From: an uncultured Ruminococcus sp.
GTDB lineage: Bacteria > Bacillota > Clostridia > Oscillospirales > Ruminococcaceae
Assembly (NCBI GenBank): GCA_947175005.1
Contig: CAMWLD010000029.1
Location: 1 to 12,983 of the forward strand
Length of the DNA stretch: 12,983 nucleotides
Direction: 5' to 3'
Of this stretch, positions 12,293 through 12,983 are shown one piece after another. Within the stretch, counting starts at the first letter, position 1. Each line of letters opens with the position of its first letter. The notes under the pieces are model-generated. The model was not told where the DNA came from, did no database searches, and saw nothing but the letters and a program-made list of their open reading frames with translations. Both the position numbers and the translations under genes were made by a program.

Positions 12293-12983
12293 CTTCCTCG
12301 TCCGCCTCGAACTTGTAGCCTACGCCCCAGACAGTCTTGAGCGCCCACTTGTCGGAAATGCCCTCAAGCTTTTCACGGAGCCTTTTAATATGAACGTCAA
12401 TGGTACGGGAATCGCCGTAATACTCAAAGCCCCATACCTCGTCCAGCAGCTGGTCGCGGGTATACACTCTGTTGGGATTGGAGGCAAGATAGAACAGCAA
12501 CTCCAGCTCCTTGGGGGGAGTGTCCATGACCTTTCCGTCAACTCTGAGCTCATAGCGGGTCATATTTACGACCAGCTTGTCATATTTAACTTCTCTTATC
12601 TCGGTCTCGGCAGAGGACTGACCGATACGTCTTGAAACCGCCTTGATACGGGCGATTACCTCCTTGGTATCAAAGGGCTTTACGATATAGTCGTCAGCGC
12701 CCAGCTCAAGACCCAGCACCTTATCAAAGGTCTCGCTCTTGGCGGTTATCATGATAATGGGCACATTGGATTTCTTTCTTATCTCCCTGCATACCTGCCA
12801 GCCGTCAAGCCCGGGGAGCATAATATCTAAGAGTACCACATCGGGCTTCATGGCGTTGAACTTGATAACTGCCTCCTCGCCGTCGTGGGAGATCATAACG
12901 CCGTAGCCGTCTTTTTCCAGATACAGTTTAAGAAGCTCCCATATGTTGTTGTCGTCGTCAACCACAAGTACCTTCCCAAGTGA
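12285..12983 (-). CDS. OmpR/PhoB-family response regulator, 5' end beyond the window
   Basis: At least 232 residues are visible and the frame stays open to the right edge; the true start is outside. The sequence SLGKVLVVDDDNN at the edge is the usual first strand and acidic pocket, so only a few residues should be missing. In edge-based numbering the phosphoacceptor is D53 in VVLLDIMLPGLDG, with T in MITAKSE and the conserved lysine in IVKPF. A C-terminal winged-helix DNA-binding domain of about 95 residues follows. A GTG at 12965 is in frame but falls inside the first strand and is not a credible start. It is the partner of the overlapping histidine kinase. Its promoter is outside the window. 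Confidence 0.93.
   Translation of the reverse strand, partial: SLGKVLVVDDDNNIWELLKLYLEKDGYGVMISHDGEEAVIKFNAMKPDVVLLDIMLPGLDGWQVCREIRKKSNVPIIMITAKSETFDKVLGLELGADDYIVKPFDTKEVIARIKAVSRRIGQSSAETEIREVKYDKLVVNMTRYELRVDGKVMDTPPKELELLFYLASNPNRVYTRDQLLDEVWGFEYYGDSRTIDVHIKRLREKLEGISDKWALKTVWGVGYKFEADEEGA

Overview
The window looks like chromosomal DNA from a mid-GC Clostridia, most plausibly Oscillospiraceae/Ruminococcus-like. The grounds are strong AAAGGAG/AGGTGA ribosome binding sites, near-consensus sigma-A promoters, a DUF4179-type membrane partner for an ECF sigma factor, a MarR-controlled two-gene ABC exporter and a VanR/VanS-style two-component pair. The taxonomic call is inference. No rRNA, tRNA, CRISPR array or intact insertion sequence is visible. 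Ten genes are supported; nine are complete and one (the response regulator) runs off the right edge.

Layout. Positions 1-296 hold no gene; they are AC-rich and end in degenerate 28-30 bp tandem repeats. On the + strand follow a small FMN-barrel (pyridoxamine 5'-phosphate oxidase-like) protein (297-740) and a GyrI-like small-molecule-binding protein (874-1521) with its own tandem sigma-A promoters. A strikingly AT-rich SAM-methyltransferase-like gene (1596-2177, -) comes next. Divergent from it is an ECF sigma factor plus membrane anti-sigma-like gene pair (2358-3921, +), which converges on a leftward operon across a bidirectional terminator. That operon (3978-8179, -) encodes a MarR repressor and two half-transporters; sequence motifs indicate a heterodimeric exporter with one degenerate ATP site. 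Its promoter is overlapped by a MarR-type inverted repeat.

An AT-rich 510-bp non-coding stretch (8180-8692) contains an exact consensus, extended -10 sigma-A promoter that faces right, with no gene downstream in its orientation. It points antisense into the end of a large membrane-anchored HtrA-like protease (8693-10648, -). Upstream of the protease lie a terminator, short repeats and a histidine kinase/response regulator pair (10859-12983, -).

Together the genes read as an envelope-stress and small-molecule-response neighbourhood: an ECF sigma/anti-sigma switch, a drug-type exporter under MarR control, and a two-component system beside a surface protease. The least explained items are a ~50 bp repeat that forms the 3' end and stop codon of two unrelated genes in different reading frames, the orphan consensus promoter, an 11-bp direct repeat flanking the kinase/protease spacer, and the tandem repeats at the left end. 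I did not find a clearly new multi-gene system.
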